Part shown: one piece after another, positions 37,622-45,946 of the stretch
Position numbering within the stretch: position 1 is the first letter of the stretch
How the letters are laid out: every line of letters starts with the position of its first letter
Source of the DNA: an uncultured Aquimarina sp.
Lineage (GTDB): Bacteria; Bacteroidota; Bacteroidia; Flavobacteriales; Flavobacteriaceae
Direction: 5' to 3'
Assembly (NCBI GenBank): GCA_947496355.1
Contig: CANMCO010000002.1
Span: forward strand, 62,001 to 126,000
Length of the DNA stretch: 64,000 nt
Made by a program: the position numbers and the translations under genes
Notes under the pieces: model-generated
What the model was told of the DNA's origin: nothing
Database searches by the model: none
Seen by the model: only the letters and a program-made list of their open reading frames with translations

Positions 37622-39673
37622 TCATTTCAATATAAAAGCTCCCTTTTTGTCCGTGCGATAAAAAGGGATTTTTCTTTTATAGCAACTTTTTTCCCATTGA
37701 CCTATAAAACTTTTATAGTTGCTACCATCTACAATTATTTGTTTTGGGTGTAAACTATCTATTACTCTACCTAAATGTATCTTGGGGGAGTTCGATAAAA
37801 GTAAAATATCAGGTTTCAGTGCTGTAATATTATAGATCGAAGAACTGTCAATTATTAAAATAGTTTTCTCTTTGTATCTATAAACATTTTTCAACTGATT
37901 GTTGGTCATAAGAGTAGCGTGATTTTGAATTTGGTAGTTTTCAAATAAAAATTTTTGGGTTTTTGGGGAAATACTATCCTTACTGTAGATATGCAGTTCC
38001 AGATTTTCAAGAACACCCAATGTTGTATTACGCTGATTCTGAAATATTACAAGCTCTTGAATTTTGGATGCGGTATGTTTTTCATAAATTAGAATAGAGA
38101 CTATTGTAAGCATACTAATACCTGATAAATATAACCTTCTTCTTCTTTCTTGTTTTTGAAGCATCATAATAACCAAAATGATGACTATAAAAAGCATTAT
38201 GAGCATCATCTTAGAAAATGGAATGCCAGTAAATAAAAATTCTTCTTGTTTTGCAACCCAGCTAATAAAATTATTCATAAAATCTATGCAAAGTCCAAAT
38301 AGGGCTGCCATGAACTGAGGTAAAATCCCAAAACAAGCTAATAGAATGATGGCAATTCCATACCCGAGTAGTACCCCCAAAATGGGAATAATGATAAGGT
38401 TAGAAACAAAAAATAAACCTGGGTATTGATGAAAATAGAATAAGGTTAGTGGTAACAATCCAAGTTGTGCAGCAATAGTCACCGTAAAAGTTTCCCAAAT
38501 CTTTTTAATAACATAATATTTAGGATGATATCTTTGCGATACTATGGGTTGTATCCATACTATGGCGAAAACTGCCAAATAACTTAGTTGAAAACCAACT
38601 GAAAACAACAACAAAGGATTAAAACAAAGTAATATAAACATCGAAATGAATAACGAATTGTAAATACTGGTCTTTGATCTGATTTGCATTCCTATAGCAA
38701 GAAAAGAAAACATAGTAACCGCTCTTAATACTGATGGTGATAATCCTGCGACAATTGCAAAACACCACAATGAAGTGATGGTTAAAATCAGTTTGATTGT
38801 TTTACCATGTTTGTAAAACAAATCTAGAGGCCTAAAAATGAAATTCAAAATCAATAAAATGATGCCCACATGTAATCCTGACACTGCAAGAATATGAATT
38901 GCTCCTGCATCTCGATATGCATTAAAGGTTTCTTGATCGATATCTTGTCTTTGTCCAAGAAATAATGCATTTATTATTGATAGTTGTTTACTACTAAAAT
39001 TATATGTTTCTAGTTTTTGATTAATATGTTTTCTGATTTGATCTGCTAACCTAAACAGGGACCATTCAATTATATTGTTGTTAATGAGTAGATGCTCTTG
39101 TGTGGTAATTTGATGAAATATGTATTGTCTGCTTAAGTGTTTTGCATAATCAAATTGATAAGGGTTTAGTGGTTTGGGTATAGGCTTTAGCTCAGCATAA
39201 GTAGTATATGTATTCCCGATATCTAGGGTTTTAGAAATGCTTTCTTTAGGCAAAAGGAGTAAAAGATCTCCGTTTGCAGTCTTGTTGTTTATGAATTTTA
39301 TAGATGCGATATATTTACGGTAATATGAAGTAGGTTTTAACCTTCCTTTGATGTGAAATTGAATTCCTATTTTATTTTGTGCAAGGTGGTTGAGGTCAAT
39401 TAGATTTGTATAATGATTTGAATGATTTTCTGGATGGTGAATTTTTACTAAAATCGTTCCAAATAGTATAAAAACAACAATCATTAAAAATGTAAAGTGA
39501 AATGTTTTTGCAAATATCTTTTTAGATTGTTTCCATGAAATACCTAAGAGGCAAATTGAGGCAAAAAAGCATAGTAAAAGTGTAATAATATCAATATCTA
39601 GATAATACCCTAAAAGAACACCTATAAGGGAAGAAAAAGTAATAATTGCAAATGGTACATTTAGGTGTTTCAC
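37622..39673 (-). CDS. comEC: ComEC/Rec2-family DNA-uptake membrane protein
   Basis: A 683-residue polytopic membrane protein. Two or three N-terminal helices and a DUF4131-like region (about 20-200) precede the competence domain (about 225-490) with the family hallmarks ALFLGQRQDID and HILAVSGLHVGIIL. The C-terminal 150 residues are soluble but lack an HxHxDH metallo-beta-lactamase motif, as in many Bacteroidota homologues. In other bacteria ComEC is the channel for single-stranded DNA import. It ends the minus-strand surE-lpxB block, 90 bp after the peptidase-like gene. Confidence 0.88.
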   Translation of the reverse strand: MKHLNVPFAIITFSSLIGVLLGYYLDIDIITLLLCFFASICLLGISWKQSKKIFAKTFHFTFLMIVVFILFGTILVKIHHPENHSNHYTNLIDLNHLAQNKIGIQFHIKGRLKPTSYYRKYIASIKFINNKTANGDLLLLLPKESISKTLDIGNTYTTYAELKPIPKPLNPYQFDYAKHLSRQYIFHQITTQEHLLINNNIIEWSLFRLADQIRKHINQKLETYNFSSKQLSIINALFLGQRQDIDQETFNAYRDAGAIHILAVSGLHVGIILLILNFIFRPLDLFYKHGKTIKLILTITSLWCFAIVAGLSPSVLRAVTMFSFLAIGMQIRSKTSIYNSLFISMFILLCFNPLLLFSVGFQLSYLAVFAIVWIQPIVSQRYHPKYYVIKKIWETFTVTIAAQLGLLPLTLFYFHQYPGLFFVSNLIIIPILGVLLGYGIAIILLACFGILPQFMAALFGLCIDFMNNFISWVAKQEEFLFTGIPFSKMMLIMLFIVIILVIMMLQKQERRRRLYLSGISMLTIVSILIYEKHTASKIQELVIFQNQRNTTLGVLENLELHIYSKDSISPKTQKFLFENYQIQNHATLMTNNQLKNVYRYKEKTILIIDSSSIYNITALKPDILLLSNSPKIHLGRVIDSLHPKQIIVDGSNYKSFIGQWEKSCYKRKIPFYRTDKKGAFILK
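37640..37673 (+). terminator. possible terminator inside the comEC 3' end
   Basis: Stem TCCCTTTTT / AAAAAGGGA with an 11-nt loop and a T-rich tail (37669-37678), 30 bp past the serine hydrolase stop codon. It overlaps the coding end of comEC, so selection for coding cannot be excluded as its cause. Confidence 0.5.
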
Positions 39674-39763
39674 ATCATATATTTATGATGTAATACTACG
39701 ACGTATCAGTTTCATTTTTCGGAACTGATATTATTTTGGTCTAAGAAAAATATGATATGTAAA

Positions 39764-40288
39764 CTATAAAACCCTTCTAGCGCTTGCAAAAGCCTTATTC
39801 CAATATTCTTCGTTAAGACTAGATATAATAACACCTCTAGATGTAGAAGCGTGTATAAATTTTATTACACCTTTGGTTTCTACTACCAATCCAACATGAG
39901 AGATAACATTTTTTCTCTTATTTGTTTTGAAGAATAATAGGTCACCAACCCCCACTTTTTTTAACGATATAGCTTTACCCTGGGTAGCCATTGTTCTGGA
40001 TGTTCTAGGAAGAATGACATTTTCTTTTTTAAATGAAGTATATACCAAGCCAGAACAGTCCATCCCTTTCTTTGTAGTTCCGCCATATTTATACTTTGTT
40101 CCGTTAAAGGATTTAGCATAGTTAATGATGCTTTTAATCTTTCGATTCTCGGGTTTACCGTTTGTTTTAGTTTTAGCAGTGCTTTTTGTTTTTTCAGAAA
40201 TTACTGCTTTATTTTTTGAAGAGCTTCCACATGAGTATAGTAGAAAAACTAATAATGTAATTAGACAGTAGGAGATTAATGTTTTCAT
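39764..40288 (-). CDS. NlpC/P60 cysteine peptidase lipoprotein
   Basis: A 174-residue lipoprotein (lipobox LLYSC) with an NlpC/P60 domain (about 50-174). The catalytic cysteine is in MDCSGLVY, the histidine in ISHVGLVVE and the third polar residue in IKFIHAST. Such enzymes cleave the D-Glu-meso-DAP or similar bond of peptidoglycan stems. It begins 13 bp after the lpxB stop on the same strand, as often seen in Flavobacteria. Confidence 0.9.
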   Translation of the reverse strand: MKTLISYCLITLLVFLLYSCGSSSKNKAVISEKTKSTAKTKTNGKPENRKIKSIINYAKSFNGTKYKYGGTTKKGMDCSGLVYTSFKKENVILPRTSRTMATQGKAISLKKVGVGDLLFFKTNKRKNVISHVGLVVETKGVIKFIHASTSRGVIISSLNEEYWNKAFASARRVL

Positions 40289-40301
40289 TTTGGGGCAATT
40301 T

Positions 40302-41414
40302 TTATTTTATAGATTCAATGATAAGCTTGGCAGTTTTTTCACTAGCACCTTTACCTCCTAACTTTTTTTCAAGATCGTAATAATCCAAAAACATTACGGC
40401 TCTTTTGTAATCGTCTATAATTTCAGTAAGTTCTTCTTTAAGTTTTTTGGTGTTAAAATCTCCCTGTATAAGTTCGGTAACCACAGGTTTATCCATAATA
40501 AGGTTTACCAAGGAAATATAATCCAGACTAATAACTCTCTTGGCAATTTGGTACGAAATATAACTTCCTTTATAACATACAACTTCTGGAATTTTAAATA
40601 GCGCAGTTTCTAAAGTTGCCGTACCCGAAGTCACCAAAGCGGCATTACTTAGACTTAGTAGATCGTAGGTTTGGTTCATTACCAAATTTACTCCTTGTTT
40701 TTTGATAAAAGGAGTATAAAAAGAGGCGTCTTGGCTTGGAGCTCCTGCAATTACAAATTGATAATCGGGAAAGTCGTCAACCACAGTTAACATTACCTCG
40801 AGCATTTTTCTGATTTCTTGTTTTCTGCTACCAGGAAGAATTGCGATAATAGGGCGGTCATCAAGATTGTGTTTTTCTTTAAAAACTTCGGGCATGATTT
40901 GTTTATGATCTGCAATGGCATCAATCAAAGGATGCCCTACAAAATGAACAGGAAACTCATGTTTATCTTCATAAAAAGATTTCTCGAAAGGGAGGATGAC
41001 ATACATCATGTCAATGCATTGCTTGATAGTTTTAATCCTGCCTTCTTTCCATGCCCAAATTTGGGGAGAAATGTAGTAATGAGTTTTAAAACCCTTTCCT
41101 TTTGCCCACTCTGCGATACGAAGATTAAACCCAGGGTAATCTATAAAAACAATTACATCAGGTTGATATTCTAAAATGTCTTGTTTACAGGTTTTAATAT
41201 TTTTTAAAATAGTAAATAGATTAAGAATTACCTCTATAAAACCCATGAACGCAAGGTCTCGGTAATGCTTAACCATTGATCCTCCAACAGCCTGCATAAG
41301 ATCACCACCCCAAAACCTAAAATCTGCCTGGGGATCTTCAATAAGAATAGATTTCATGAGATTAGCACCGTGTAAATCACCAGAGGCTTCTCCCGCTATA
41401 AGGTAATACTTCAT
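40302..41414 (-). CDS. lpxB: lipid-A-disaccharide synthase
   Basis: A 370-residue GT19 glycosyltransferase joining UDP-diacylglucosamine and lipid X in lipid A synthesis, peripheral at the inner membrane. MKYYLIAGEASGDLHGANLM is the signature N-terminus; YYISPQIWAWKEGRIKTIK and the VLPFEKSFYE and FVGHPLID stretches are further family motifs; ILPGSRKQEI lies in the nucleotide-sugar half. Length is normal. It lies in the surE-(98 aa)-lpxB-NlpC-comEC run. Confidence 0.96.
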   Translation of the reverse strand: MKYYLIAGEASGDLHGANLMKSILIEDPQADFRFWGGDLMQAVGGSMVKHYRDLAFMGFIEVILNLFTILKNIKTCKQDILEYQPDVIVFIDYPGFNLRIAEWAKGKGFKTHYYISPQIWAWKEGRIKTIKQCIDMMYVILPFEKSFYEDKHEFPVHFVGHPLIDAIADHKQIMPEVFKEKHNLDDRPIIAILPGSRKQEIRKMLEVMLTVVDDFPDYQFVIAGAPSQDASFYTPFIKKQGVNLVMNQTYDLLSLSNAALVTSGTATLETALFKIPEVVCYKGSYISYQIAKRVISLDYISLVNLIMDKPVVTELIQGDFNTKKLKEELTEIIDDYKRAVMFLDYYDLEKKLGGKGASEKTAKLIIESIK

Positions 41415-41445
41415 CTAAAAAATAACGCTTTATGTTTCATAAATG

Positions 41446-41742
41446 TCAACCAAATTTACTAATTGCTATACAAATAGCTGCAATAAGTGTTGCAAGAAGT
41501 ACGCCACGTGCACGATAAAATTTGTTTTTTCTCAATAATAAAAAGAAAACTATGAGATTAGGTATAGCTCCCAAAACGATAAGACTCCCGAAAGAATCAT
41601 TTCTTAATGATTCTTCAATAGTTTCTGTAAACCCCATGTTTTGCGGACTTATTGCAGAAAATATAAATACGCAAAGTATAAATCCTATGCTATTTACTAG
41701 TAAACCTATTAAAACTCCAATGCCAATTTCTTTTTTAATCAT
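41446..41742 (-). CDS. small membrane protein between surE and lpxB
   Basis: A 98-residue protein with three likely membrane segments (about 5-30, 52-70 and 78-96). It overlaps the surE stop by 8 bp and so is probably translationally coupled. No known function; a similar gene is common at this spot in Flavobacteria. Confidence 0.75.
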   Translation of the reverse strand: MIKKEIGIGVLIGLLVNSIGFILCVFIFSAISPQNMGFTETIEESLRNDSFGSLIVLGAIPNLIVFFLLLRKNKFYRARGVLLATLIAAICIAISKFG

Positions 41743-42517
41743 GCAAAGACCAGTTATTTAATTCTTGTATAAAATGATGTGCTGTAAGGTCAAATTGTGT
41801 AGGGACTATAGAAACATACCCTTGTTTTAGTGCCCATTCGTCAGTGTCCTCACCTTTATCTTCATTAACGAATCTTCCAGAAAGCCAATAATACTCTCTA
41901 CCCATTGGATTGGTTCTTTTGTCAAACTCTTCCATCCAATGTGCATTTGCCTGACGACAAATCTTAATTCCCTTAATTTTTTTTTCTGATAATCTAGGGA
42001 TATTAACATTTAGGACCACTCCCTTTGGTAGCCCATTTTTCAACACATTTTCAACAATAGCTTTAATATATTTCTTAGAAGGTTCAAAATTAGCATCCAT
42101 ATTATAATCCAGCAGCGAAAATCCGATTGCCGGTATTCCCTCTATACCTGCCTCTACGGCTGCGCTCATAGTTCCTGAGTATATAACGTTGATTGCAGAA
42201 TTAGATCCATGGTTAATACCACTGACACATAAGTCAGGTTTTCTGTCCATAATCTCACGAGCTGCCATTTTTACACAATCCGCTGGAGTTCCTGAGCAAC
42301 TGTATTCTTTTTGAGGCGCATCTTTGTCAATAACAATAGGGTCACAGTAAATCGTACTATTTACCGTTATTGCATGGCCCATTCCACTTTGTGGGCTGTC
42401 TGGAGCAACAACGCATACATCACCAATTTCGTTCATAACGCCTATTAATGCTCGTATTCCTGGAGCGGTAATTCCATCGTCATTGGTAACCAAAATTAGC
42501 GGTTTTTTTTGAGTCAT
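41735..42517 (-). CDS. surE: 5'/3'-nucleotidase SurE
   Basis: A 260-residue metal-dependent phosphatase acting on nucleoside monophosphates. ILVTNDDGITAPGI carries the acidic metal pair (Asp13-Asp14), followed by the serine in DSPQSGMGHAIT and the asparagine in CVSGINHGSN. The length fits the family. It is the first gene of the run that leads to comEC. Confidence 0.95.
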   Translation of the reverse strand: MTQKKPLILVTNDDGITAPGIRALIGVMNEIGDVCVVAPDSPQSGMGHAITVNSTIYCDPIVIDKDAPQKEYSCSGTPADCVKMAAREIMDRKPDLCVSGINHGSNSAINVIYSGTMSAAVEAGIEGIPAIGFSLLDYNMDANFEPSKKYIKAIVENVLKNGLPKGVVLNVNIPRLSEKKIKGIKICRQANAHWMEEFDKRTNPMGREYYWLSGRFVNEDKGEDTDEWALKQGYVSIVPTQFDLTAHHFIQELNNWSLHD

Positions 42518-42688
42518 AGCTTGAGAATTTTACGAGCGTAAAAATACACTTTTTTTATACGAAATTTCGTGGAACCAAAGAGTAAGGCGTAATATTAGTT
42601 CATTTAAGAAAAATTTAGTAATATTACCTGTTATTGGCACGATTTTTAATGTATTTTGCCTTAAAAACCCCTAAATTTAATCAAGCGT

Positions 42689-44824
42689 ATGAAAAAGAGT
42701 TTTTTGATTTTGATGCTTACCGTGATTGTTTCGGCTGCTTCTTGCAGTTTTACTACCAAAGTTGAAAATGATCCGGATAAAGACAAATTACTAATTGATT
42801 TAATAAGTTATGTCTTGGGAAAAGGACACTATGATGCAAAGGATATAAATGATGATTTTTCTAAGGAAGTCTTTGCAGATTATATTGAAGCTCTTGATCC
42901 CCTAAAAAGATATTTTTACCAAAGTGATATCGAAGAGTTTAAAAAGTTTGAAAAGCTTATCGATGATGAGATTAGAAACAAAGAAATTACTTTTTTTAAT
43001 CTGACCTATGATCGATTACAGGAAAGAATGGCTGAAGCGCGATTGCTTCATAAAGAAATTCTAGAAAAGCCTTTTAATTTTCAGAAGGACGAAAATATCG
43101 ATACAGATTATGAAAAATTATCTTATGTAGAGAACAAAAAAGAAATGTTGGATCGATGGAGGTTGCAGCTTAAGTTTAATGCATTATCGAGTTATTATGA
43201 CAAGGTTGAAGAACAGATAGATTCAGTTTCTACCAACAGTAATTATGAGCGTAAATCATCTACTGCTTTAGAAGAAGAAGCACGTGAAAACACCAAATCT
43301 TCATTAAAGGAGTATTTTGAGTTTGCAGATGATTTAGAAAGAAAAGACTGGTTTTCAATCTATATTAATTCTATAGTAGAAGAATTTGACCCGCATACCT
43401 ATTATTTTGCTCCTCAGGATAAGGATCGATTTGATATTGCAATGTCTGGAAAATTAGAAGGTATTGGTGCAAGGCTGCAAAAGAAGAACGATAATGTAAA
43501 GATTATTGAAATTATTTCTGGTGGTCCGGCATGGAGAGGTAATAAAGTTGAGGTTGGGGATCTTATAATGAAGGTGAAGCAAGAGGATGAAAAAGAACCT
43601 GTAAGTGTTGTAGGGATGCGCCTTGATGATGCGGTAAGCTTGATAAAGGGTCCCAAGGGTACAAGAGTTAGCTTAACCGTAAAAAAAGTGGATGGTACTA
43701 CAGAAATAGTTGAAATCACAAGAGATGTGGTAGAACTTGAAGAAACTTATGCAAAATCCTCTTTGGTAAAAAAGAATGATAAAACCTTTGGTATAGTTAA
43801 TTTACCAAAGTTTTATTTTAACATGCAGGATTATAATCAACGTAATGCAGCAAAAGATGTAAAACAAGAAATTATACGTCTTAAAGAGCAAGATATGGAT
43901 GGTCTTGTAGTTGATTTAAGGGATAATGGAGGAGGATCCTTGCAAACTGTTGTGGATATTGCAGGTCTGTTTATAGAAAAAGGGCCTATTGTTCAAGTGA
44001 GAACAAAAGGAGAATCTCCAGAAGTTTTAAGTGATAAAGATAGAAACATCCTTTGGGATGGACCTCTTGTAATTTTGGTTAATGAGTTGTCAGCTTCTGC
44101 TTCAGAAATTTTGGCTGCAGCAATGCAAGATTATAAACGAGCTATCATTATAGGGAGCAAGCAAACCTATGGTAAAGGTACTGTGCAAAATGTAATGGAT
44201 CTTAATCGTTGGATGAGAAGTAATGATTTTGGAGATCTTGGAGCTTTGAAACTCACTACTCAAAAATTTTATAGAGTTAATGGTGGATCAACACAACTAG
44301 AAGGTGTAAAGAGTGATGTTGTGGTGCCAGATCGTTATAGCTATATTGACATAGGTGAAAAAGATCAGGAAAATCCATTGCCTTGGGATAAAATTCCTGC
44401 AGCAGATTACTCTATTTGGGATGGTTATATAGATTTTGACCAAACTATTAGTAATAGCAAAGCAAGAATGTCTACAAATGATCAATTAAAATTGATTGAA
44501 GAAAATGCGAAATGGGTTAGACAAAAAAGAGATATTAACATATACTCCCTTAAGTATGATAATTATAAAAATAATATCATACTTAATGAGAAGCAAGCCG
44601 AGCGTTTTGATGCTATAAATGATTACAAAACAGATCTTAATTTTGAGTCATTGCCATATGAGAATGAGTTAATTAAACAAGACTCAATTCTAGCAGAGAA
44701 AAGGAAAAGATGGCATGAAAGCTTAAGTAAAGATGTTTATGTTGAAGAGGCTATTAGTGTACTTGAGGATTTAAAAATTAATAATATTCGAAGATCCAAA
44801 AACCCTCTTACGCTAAAGAATTAA
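42689..44824 (+). CDS. prc: tail-specific (C-terminal processing) S41 protease
   Basis: A 711-residue periplasmic serine protease with an N-terminal signal sequence (possible lipoprotein cysteine in SAASC). A helical N-terminal region (about 25-230) precedes a PDZ domain (about 235-330, SGKLEGIGARLQKKNDNVKII) and the catalytic domain (about 340-545) with the Ser in ELSASASEIL and the Lys in TYGKGTVQ. The last 150 residues are the Tsp-type C-terminal helical domain. It degrades proteins by their unstructured C-termini and may affect murein enzymes. The permease gene follows 6 bp later. Confidence 0.93.
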   Translation: MKKSFLILMLTVIVSAASCSFTTKVENDPDKDKLLIDLISYVLGKGHYDAKDINDDFSKEVFADYIEALDPLKRYFYQSDIEEFKKFEKLIDDEIRNKEITFFNLTYDRLQERMAEARLLHKEILEKPFNFQKDENIDTDYEKLSYVENKKEMLDRWRLQLKFNALSSYYDKVEEQIDSVSTNSNYERKSSTALEEEARENTKSSLKEYFEFADDLERKDWFSIYINSIVEEFDPHTYYFAPQDKDRFDIAMSGKLEGIGARLQKKNDNVKIIEIISGGPAWRGNKVEVGDLIMKVKQEDEKEPVSVVGMRLDDAVSLIKGPKGTRVSLTVKKVDGTTEIVEITRDVVELEETYAKSSLVKKNDKTFGIVNLPKFYFNMQDYNQRNAAKDVKQEIIRLKEQDMDGLVVDLRDNGGGSLQTVVDIAGLFIEKGPIVQVRTKGESPEVLSDKDRNILWDGPLVILVNELSASASEILAAAMQDYKRAIIIGSKQTYGKGTVQNVMDLNRWMRSNDFGDLGALKLTTQKFYRVNGGSTQLEGVKSDVVVPDRYSYIDIGEKDQENPLPWDKIPAADYSIWDGYIDFDQTISNSKARMSTNDQLKLIEENAKWVRQKRDINIYSLKYDNYKNNIILNEKQAERFDAINDYKTDLNFESLPYENELIKQDSILAEKRKRWHESLSKDVYVEEAISVLEDLKINNIRRSKNPLTLKN

Positions 44825-44830
44825 ATATTA

Positions 44831-45943
44831 ATGCCTGAAACAAAATCAAACTCTTTAAGTTTACTAGCGCTTCAAAAATTCAAAAAGAATTTTTGGGGCG
44901 TTTTGAGTTTTTGCTTTATAGTTTTTTGTGCTTTTATAGCTGTTTTTGCATATGTTTTTGCTCCTGATAATTCACAAAACGCAAATCAGATGCATTTATC
45001 TATTCATTCTAAGCCTCCAGGTTTTAAAGTAAAAATGCTAACCATTCCCTCTCATGATTTATCTGATCAATCGTTTCTTAGTAAAGTTTTTTTCGGAGAA
45101 AAAAACACGGATTCAGAGATTCCTATAGATCAATATACTATAGAAAATAATAGCTTAAAAATTACTCCTTATAGCGAGGGGGAGATTATTGGAGCTTCAA
45201 AGGAAATTGAATTACAAAGTTTTCCTAAGGGTTTAACTGCAGAAGGGGTTGCTAATAAATTTATTAAGGAAAGACGATTTTTATTAGGGACCGATAAATA
45301 CGGTAGAGACTTATTAAGCAGGATGCTAGTGGGAATTCGCATTTCGTTTTCTATAGGATTTGTGGCGGTATTAATTTCTCTGATTTTAGGAATATCGTTA
45401 GGAGCAGTTGCCGGCTATTTTGGAGGGAAAATAGATGCAATGATCATGTGGCTGATTAATGTGACATGGTCAATACCTACATTGCTTTTGGTTATTGCAA
45501 TTACTTTGGCTTTAGAAAAAGGCTTTTGGCAAGTTTTTATTGCAGTTGGACTCACCATGTGGGTAGAAGTAGCCCGTATAGTAAGAGGGCAGGTATTAAG
45601 TATAAAGCAGATGCAGTATGTAACCGCAGCAAGAGCATTAGGATACACTAATTTTAGAATACTCGCAAAACATATACTACCTAATAGTTTAGCTCCCGTA
45701 ATCGTAATTTCTGCAGCAAATTTTGCAGCAGCTATTCTTATAGAGAGTGGACTTAGTTTTCTTGGCATAGGAGCGCAACCACCTATGCCCAGTTGGGGAG
45801 CAATGATAAAGGATCACTATTCTTATATCATTTTAGGTAAAGCATACCTTGCCATAATACCAGGATTAGGTATTATGAGTTTGGTGATGTCTTTTATGTT
45901 GATTGGTAATGCGTTACGAGATGCATTGGATGTAAAGAGGTAA
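44831..45943 (+). CDS. OppC/DppC-type ABC permease subunit, lone
   Basis: A 370-residue inner-membrane permease. After the first membrane helix (about 20-45) comes an unusually long periplasmic segment (about 50-150), then LLGTDKYGRDLLSRMLVGIRIS (BPD transport entry) and five helices; the cytoplasmic EAA loop is ARALGYTNFRILAKHILPN, where the ATPase docks. Family members move oligopeptides or nickel with an OppB partner and two ATPases, none of which is adjacent. It follows prc by 6 bp. Confidence 0.85.
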   Translation: MPETKSNSLSLLALQKFKKNFWGVLSFCFIVFCAFIAVFAYVFAPDNSQNANQMHLSIHSKPPGFKVKMLTIPSHDLSDQSFLSKVFFGEKNTDSEIPIDQYTIENNSLKITPYSEGEIIGASKEIELQSFPKGLTAEGVANKFIKERRFLLGTDKYGRDLLSRMLVGIRISFSIGFVAVLISLILGISLGAVAGYFGGKIDAMIMWLINVTWSIPTLLLVIAITLALEKGFWQVFIAVGLTMWVEVARIVRGQVLSIKQMQYVTAARALGYTNFRILAKHILPNSLAPVIVISAANFAAAILIESGLSFLGIGAQPPMPSWGAMIKDHYSYIILGKAYLAIIPGLGIMSLVMSFMLIGNALRDALDVKR

Positions 45944-45946
45944 TTT

